In this document: positions 58,580 through 64,000 of the stretch, piece after piece
Position numbering within the stretch: position 1 is the stretch's first letter
Layout of the letters: each line of letters begins with the position of its first letter
Origin: Raphanus sativus
Lineage: Eukaryota > Streptophyta > Magnoliopsida > Brassicales > Brassicaceae
Length of the DNA stretch: 64,000 nt
Assembly (NCBI RefSeq): GCF_000801105.2
Contig: NC_079515.1
Span: 32,015,407 to 32,079,406 of the forward strand
Direction: 5' to 3'
The notes under the pieces: model-generated
The model's database searches: none
What the model was told of the DNA's origin: nothing
The model's input: only the letters and a program-made list of their open reading frames with translations
Made by a program: the position numbers and the translations under genes

Positions 58580-59267
58580 ATTTGTTAACTAATCAGATTT
58601 AAAATTAAATAATGGTTTGAGTGAATGTGTCCTTGAGTAAAAATATGTTTTACCTGAGCACGGGTAATAGTACAGCAACACTCCAACAAGGTGGTCAGTG
58701 AAGAGTTTGTCATCTCGAAGATCTGCCACATTTCATGAATACAAAGCATGCATAAGAAGGTAGACGGAAGATCAAGGTGGATTCTAAGTAAGCAACAGAG
58801 TTCGGTTAAACCAATGTTGACAGAAGATAGTGTAATTAGACACTGAGTGGTTGCTTACATGCATATGGTTAAGTATCGCGAGAAAAATGTGAGATACAAA
58901 GAAGCCATTTGTCTTCACAAAATTCATTGAAACAGAAAGAAGAAAGGTCAAAGGACCAAATTAAAACAGAACTAACGAATGTAAGGAAATATCCACTAGT
59001 GACAGTGTAATATCCAGAGAAGCTGAAGCAATGAATTGAGCAGTAAAATCAAGTTGATGTTATCTAATAAATCAGTTGGATAAATGTAGACACCTTCAGG
59101 GATGAATGGTCAAAAAATTGGTTGAAGTAGACCGTGAATAGCTTAATTAAGTTACATGTTCGAAGTCAATTGTCATGTTACATGTATAATGAAGCTAAGA
59201 ATATTTTTTTTAATCATTCATTGAATAACTTTCGATTTAAATAAAATTTAGGTAGCAGTTGACAATG
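58580..59267. other. Upstream flank of tRNA-Ile copy 2, second half of the duplication
   Basis: Similar to 56,040-56,640 in blocks: AGATCTGCCA, AACAGAGTTCGGTTA, GACAGAAGATAGTGTAAT, AAATTCATTGAAACAGA and ATCAAGTTGATGTTATCTAA. The similarity ends where the Gypsy fragment begins, so anything equivalent to the GTE-like gene was lost or never copied. Confidence 0.55.
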
Positions 59268-60659
59268 ATTTTTGATAGAGAGGCGGAAGCTAAGAGAATA
59301 AAATTTAGGTAGCAGTTTGACGATTTGCTTGTGGTTGTCCCTCGGCTTCTTTGGTAGGCGCTGGTGGTGTTGTTTCTGTGGGACGAGAACGCGAGGACTG
59401 TCCGGACCACGATGAGGATCGTTGTTGTTGTTGTTGTTGTTGCTCCAAGGTAGCTGCACGACGATGAGCCTCAGCGATAGTCAAGGGATCAAACTGCGCT
59501 AGGGCAGTTTGAAGTTGAGGGCGAAGACCCCCGATGAAGCGAGAAACGAGTTGTTCTGCACTATCAAAAATCTCTGTTCTGGTCAATAGGAGTGAGAACT
59601 CGTCTGCGTAATCATCAACACTGCGAGAACCTTGGCGTAGGTTCTGAAGACGATTGTAAGTCGTGCGCTCGTAATTGTGTGGCAAAAACGTAGCTTTCAA
59701 GTGTTTCTGCAGTTTTGACCATGACACGATTGGTTGTTTCCCAATACGATGTCTGGTAGTTTTGACCTGCTTCCACCAAGATGAAGCATGACCACGAAAC
59801 CTCATTGTCACAAAGGGCACACGGCGTTCTTCTGGCACCTGTTTGAACTCGAGAATTTCGTCCACTGTCGCAATCCAGTCCAGCAATGTTTCTCCTCGAG
59901 AGCCACCCTGAAATTCTGGTATCTCAACTTTAAACGCAGCATCCCAACGATGGTCATATTGTCGATGCCGGTCATCATCATCGCGTTGATTGCTAATCGG
60001 ACGACGTCGCTCTCTGTTTTCCTCGAACGGGTTTGTATCCACTGTCCGGGCATCCTCTGTTTCAGCGTCCTCGACCAGAGGATTTTGGCGCGCCAGACGC
60101 TCAGCAAGCATTACGCCCATCTCCATGAAAGACGCATGCATCGTTGCTTGTATACTCTCCTGCATAGCCAGCAAATCCCGACGAAAATCAGACTGATCTC
60201 CGTTGTTAGGGTTATCGGTTGCTTTCTTAGGAGGCATAGTAGCAAAAGGTGTTGTATTCCCAGAACGTTCCGTATCTGATACCAACTGATAGAGAGGCGG
60301 AAGCTAAGAGAACAAGAATTCAACAAGAACTCGGCGAGAACTCGAAGAATCAAAGGAACTTGCAGAGGTTGATACTCTCAACACTAAACAAGGGTTCTTT
60401 GAAGATGACGATACTCTCGACAGGATCAAAGGAAGGCTAGAGTACTCCTCTAAGTGCTTAAGAAAGCTCTGTGTGCAAAAGCAATTGTATTCAATAAAAC
60501 GTGTTCAATACAATGGAGCTGTGAGGTTTGGTCAAGCCCATCGGACTTGTTCATCAGCTGGGCCGAGTTGCACAAGTTACGAGTGAACAACCTATGGGCC
60601 TAATCAATAAAGCGCATTAGGTTAAGTGCTGACAATACAAAGAAGGAGAGATCACGACA
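59268..60659 (-). mobile_element. Ty3/Gypsy retrotransposon fragment (LTR-PBS-gag)
   Basis: On the minus strand: a 5' LTR of about 373 bp (60659-60287, TGTCGTGATC...CTATCA), a primer-binding site TTGGTATCAGA (60285-60275) fitting initiator tRNA-Met, gag, and then only the last about 26 bp of the LTR (GCTTCCGCCTCTCTATCA, near 59268-59295). Protease, polymerase and integrase are absent, so the element was internally deleted. The junction region repeats AATAAAATTTAGGTAGCAGTT at 59,238 and 59,299. Confidence 0.65.
59305..60237 (-). CDS. Ty3/Gypsy gag polyprotein (310 aa)
   Basis: Start taken at MPPKK; the frame is open further upstream only because it runs into the PBS. The N-terminus is followed by an amphipathic segment and a charged linker. 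The Retrotrans_gag domain spans about residues 90-240 (EIPEFQGGSRGETLLDWI, RFRGHASSWWKQ, SRSVDDYADEF, RFIGGLRPQLQ). A glutamine run encoded by (TTG)n on the plus strand is next, and the protein stops before any zinc knuckle or protease. Gag forms the particle that packages the element RNA. Uninterrupted, so young or recently amplified, but alone it cannot transpose. Confidence 0.75.
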   Translation of the reverse strand: MPPKKATDNPNNGDQSDFRRDLLAMQESIQATMHASFMEMGVMLAERLARQNPLVEDAETEDARTVDTNPFEENRERRRPISNQRDDDDRHRQYDHRWDAAFKVEIPEFQGGSRGETLLDWIATVDEILEFKQVPEERRVPFVTMRFRGHASSWWKQVKTTRHRIGKQPIVSWSKLQKHLKATFLPHNYERTTYNRLQNLRQGSRSVDDYADEFSLLLTRTEIFDSAEQLVSRFIGGLRPQLQTALAQFDPLTIAEAHRRAATLEQQQQQQQRSSSWSGQSSRSRPTETTPPAPTKEAEGQPQANRQTAT

Positions 60660-61064
60660 GGGATCTCTAAGCTAAGCTTCTGGGAGGCACGAGCCTCAAG
60701 CATCCAGAGGAAGCTTCCATGGCGTCTCTTAGAGAGATAGAGTAAGCTAGAGATGATATGTTGTTCTAGTCTTAACTCTTAGCCATGTACTCTTGTATTA
60801 TCTCTTTATACTCTCTAGAGTTTGCATACCCAGGAACAGAGAGAGTAATGATCTTGTAAACCATGTCGGAGGTGTTTTCCGATACTTCATAGTGGATGTT
60901 GTGGATCCTGGATCCACCCCAGATGTAGTGTGCTGCGGCCGCGAACTGGGTTAAAAACTCTTGTGTCATGAACAAGGATTGAATCAATGGGAAAGATCAA
61001 AGGGACCAGGGGATGTTACGAATCCCCAAGGAAGTCTTGTTAGAGTTACGATTGACTCTACAAG
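60660..61064. other. Spacer between two retroelement fragments
   Basis: Holds a 71-aa minus-strand ORF (60987-60772; AAAAHYIWGGSRIHNIHYEV...PGYANSREYKEIIQEYMAKS) with good amino-acid complexity that I do not recognise. It contains a restriction-site-like GCGGCCGC island. It may be a captured gene fragment or part of an LTR. Confidence 0.35.
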
Positions 61065-64000
61065 TGGTATCAGAAGAACCACGAATTCCGCAACAAGTGG
61101 TATCAGAGCATAGGCTCATTGATTCTTGGATTCCACGTCTCGAGGAGGAGAGACATATGAAGCTGGTGGTCACGTGGTTCTACACACGTGGGAAATCTGA
61201 TTAAGACAAAAATCAGAGGATAGACCGAGGTACAAGATCAGGTGAAAGAGTTTTTCGATTTACAAGAGAAGAAGGAAAACTGTTCGACGTTCTTCGCTGC
61301 AGTTGCACAAGTGTACGGAGGAAGGATTCACAAGTCAGTTGAATCGGCTGAGATGATTTCGAGTTTATGAGATCAGGGTTTCTCTACAATTCTCCAGGGG
61401 TGCAAGAATCTGCTACCATGTGAGAAGGGTTTCAGGTTACACACAAGTCGAGATGGTGGCAGGCTGTTAGCATAAGAAACAGAGGTTTCATAGCTGTCTT
61501 CTATCTGCAGTCACAAGGAGTGTGTGACAGTCACAAGGCGTGTGTGACTATATGCATTGGAGTTTCGGATTTCTTCATATTCTGCAAGTTATTGGAGTTG
61601 AGAGCATAGTGGAGCACAAGGGGTTTTCGCACTGGTGTTTTGTATGGAATTATCTGAAGATTCAGTGAGGGATTTCACGGTGTTCTTGGGTTATCTCTAC
61701 ATGGTATATCAGTCGCAGGTGGTGTGCTAATCTATGGGGTTATTTCAGCTTGGTATCTCATGGAATTCTTGGAATTAGGGGACGCCTTAGAACCTTGAAT
61801 GATATGAGTGGTTCATGGCTGTTCAGATGGTATTCTTTAGTCAGCGTGAAGGGTGTTGCAGAAGGGTTTGAAAGAGATCGACTCATGCGGGTTCGTCTAT
61901 GTGTGATCATGGAAGTCTACAGTTGGGTAGAGGTTCAGAGAACAAGATACCACAAGGCTGCTATTTTCAGAGGGAATGCAGTGTGGTTTTCTAAGCAGAT
62001 ATGTGTTTGGCATAACATATAGTTTTCTGCTGGGATGGATCTACAAGAACGAGGAGTTACTTGTTCAAGGCATAGTTCGGCTGAACAGGTGGCAGTGTCA
62101 AATCGAGATTGATTCAGGATGGAAACAAGTGTGTTTCGGGTTTTCTGCATGGGATTCAGTAGTAGTTTGTTTTGGCTTCTCAGGCATATGAGGGGAAACA
62201 AATGGGTCTACAAGGTTTCACGGTTGCAGAGGTAATGATTTGTTTGAGCAGAGGTTGAGCAGAGATTCTTTGCGTCGAAAGTCTTCTTAGCAGGTTGAGC
62301 TAAGCGGCGGGTTCTGTTGGCAACAGCAGCGGTTCAGAGAGATGTTCAAGGAAAGGTGTTCATTCAGGTTGTTACAAAGGAAATTCTCAGGTTGGGAAGT
62401 TTGGTGTCTACAGGCTATTGAGGTTTGTTAGGATTGAGTCAAAGAGCTTCTGGTTTGAGGCAATGGTGATTCAGATTCTGCAAGAGCTTCAAATTAACAT
62501 CGACATCAGCTGGAAATTCTGGAGAAGAAGAATCAGTAGATTTGTAGTCACAATCACATGATTATTTCAGGAGTGACGAACCAATGATGATGCAAAAGGA
62601 TATGGAGCATCATGAAAGAAGCAAATGGCGTTTGTATGTGGTAGGCAAAGACAACGTCAGAGACAGAGGAAGAAAGGTTCACAGTGGAAGATCTCAATGC
62701 ACGTGATGGTTTCAGCTCTGGGAAATCATGATGAGAGACTTGCAAGGGATGCAGCGGTTGTTTGCAAAAAGGGAAGACCCGCGCAAGCTGCAGCAGAACA
62801 GTTGCACAGGTGGGCGTGTTCGTGATCAGAGTGTTGGAGATTGATTTGAGTCGTTTGGGATGGATGATATCTCAAGGGAATACAGACTCATCTTAAGTCA
62901 AAGTTATGCTTAAGAAGAAGGAATCAAAGGTCGTCAATCTCACAGAGGCTGAAAGTATTCAGGAATCACAAGGAATGGAGGTTATCTTTGCGAAAGATGA
63001 TCAACGGATCTTGCAGCTGCACAGGTTGGTTGTCGTGTGACAACAAAGTGTCAAAACAGAGGTGATTTGTTTTGGGTCAGTTCAAGTCAGTCTCGTGGGT
63101 GCATAAGAGGCTAGGTTTCTGGCTATGAGAAGAAAGCCAGAGGAGTCACCAAGTCAGGGTGGCAGGAATAGGTTGTACCTCCACGAAGAAGAAACTAGAG
63201 TATGGGATAAGTGTGTAAAAGCCTACACAAGGGTGTGTTGGAGCAAATGGCTATTTGTGGTAACAACATGCAGAAGCTTTAGTGAGGTCGTGTGAGTGAC
63301 GGGGAAAACCTAAAGATAAAAAGGTGATTCAAGGTTAGACTTAGCTTGAAGATTCTGGTCAAAGGCAGAGGAAAATGCGCAAGCGGAATCGGGTTGAACA
63401 TGTTGTTACGACAGGTTGTAATCCTGAGGATAAAGGGTATAAGACAACAGTCATCAACACTTGTTCAAGAAGCAGAAAGTTGCTACCACAGCTAGGAGAA
63501 GCGTGTGTGAGTTATACCTTAGAGGAATCGTCATGGATGTCTGAGTCGGCAATTCCAGATGAATAGACTCAGAGGAGAAGTAAAGGACGCCGGTTTTGGT
63601 GTCACGACCACAGTGGTCAAGGTGGAGTTCTCGGATAAGAATTGAAGCTCAAAGGCAAAAAGAGAAATTTGCAGACTTGACCAGGTCGGAACTTCGTGCT
63701 TGAACAAGTCAGGGTTCGAGTATAGTTACAGCTTGAGAAACTCGTCATGGGTTCGAGTTTGACACGACAGAAGCTGTAAAGGGAGTATCTCAGGAGCATC
63801 ACAGGCATGGATGATGAGAGATATGTTCAAAGGCCGACAGAAACATTGAACAGTTGCAGAAACTTAGTTACAGAGACATGGTACTTCTAAAGGGTTATTT
63901 GATTCAGGTGGAGCCACTGAGATTATATAAGGATTGATGCATCAGAGGTATATATAATCTGATTCCAGGTGGAGTGGGTCACTGGTTTAGAAGATGTCAT
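61065..64000 (+). mobile_element. Probable non-coding LTR-retroelement interior (LARD-like), runs off the window
   Basis: Two initiator-tRNA-Met-type primer-binding sites occur in tandem: TGGTATCAGA at 61065 and TGGTATCAGAGC at 61098, each preceded by ACAAG. The following 2.9 kb is compositionally uniform and G/A-rich on the plus strand, with many AAG, CAGG and GGTT phrases. It has no ORF above about 90 codons and no recognisable gag or pol motif. This fits a large non-coding or heavily decayed retroelement interior read in the plus direction. I could not find a right LTR within the window, nor define the left LTR with confidence. Confidence 0.45.

Noticed and set aside
1..64000. CRISPR arrays, operons, bacterial attachment sites or origins
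   Set aside because: The sequence is plant nuclear DNA with spliced genes; the tandem repeats present are minisatellites or retroelement leaders without spacer structure.

Overview
This is a nuclear window from a flowering plant, almost certainly a member of the Brassicaceae. All real genes carry short GT-AG introns, and I could join exons in frame for nine multi-exon loci. The products read as close relatives of Arabidopsis thaliana chromosome 2 genes. From memory of the Arabidopsis map (not checked here), the order follows At2g17570 to At2g17760: cis-prenyltransferase, bacterial-type poly(A) polymerase, cyclin B2;1, serine acetyltransferase SERAT3;1, a NOI/RIN4-like peptide, a DUF1990 protein, an ACT-domain kinase of the STY8 type, a small conserved protein, prolyl 4-hydroxylase, a NEP1-interacting RING-H2 protein and a GPI-type aspartyl protease. 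Several Arabidopsis genes of that interval are not seen. This fits a fractionated copy in a paleopolyploid such as Brassica, but that is inference.

Layout: 1-5.9 kb is AT-rich, with two Helitron 3' ends, an F-box fragment and one intact X8-domain gene (3206). 6.2-21.2 kb holds the prenyltransferase, the poly(A) polymerase, a defensin-like peptide gene, cyclin B2;1 and, on the minus strand, SERAT3;1. 21.2-24.2 kb is a very AT-rich, repeat-bearing block without genes. 24.9-33.4 kb holds NOI, DUF1990 (minus), the STY8-type kinase (minus) and a small conserved gene. A non-autonomous hAT-like element with an 8-bp target duplication lies at 34.7-35.6 kb. 36.4-48.4 kb holds the prolyl hydroxylase, two F-box/FBD genes (minus; one intact, one frameshifted) flanking the RING-H2 gene, and the aspartyl protease.

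49.5 kb onward is repeat-dominated. A Copia-type LTR retrotransposon (49516-55499) has two 137-bp LTRs that I read as identical, a GAGAC target duplication and a decayed coding body. It sits 10 bp downstream of a tRNA-Ile(AAT) gene. Its primer-binding site matches the anticodon arm of that tRNA, with C opposite the wobble adenosine that is inosine in the mature tRNA. A second tRNA-Ile(AAT) gene lies 3 kb away inside a diverged duplication. Between the two is a small protein related to the C-terminus of GTE bromodomain factors. The last 5 kb holds a Ty3/Gypsy gag fragment with one LTR and a long region without credible ORFs that begins with two tandem tRNA-iMet-type primer-binding sites.

The host genes do not form a pathway: they are housekeeping, cell-cycle, sulphur-assimilation, signalling and wall/secretory functions kept together by ancestral gene order. 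The most unusual signals are the tRNA-Ile-linked retrotransposon and its triplicated 181-bp leader repeat.
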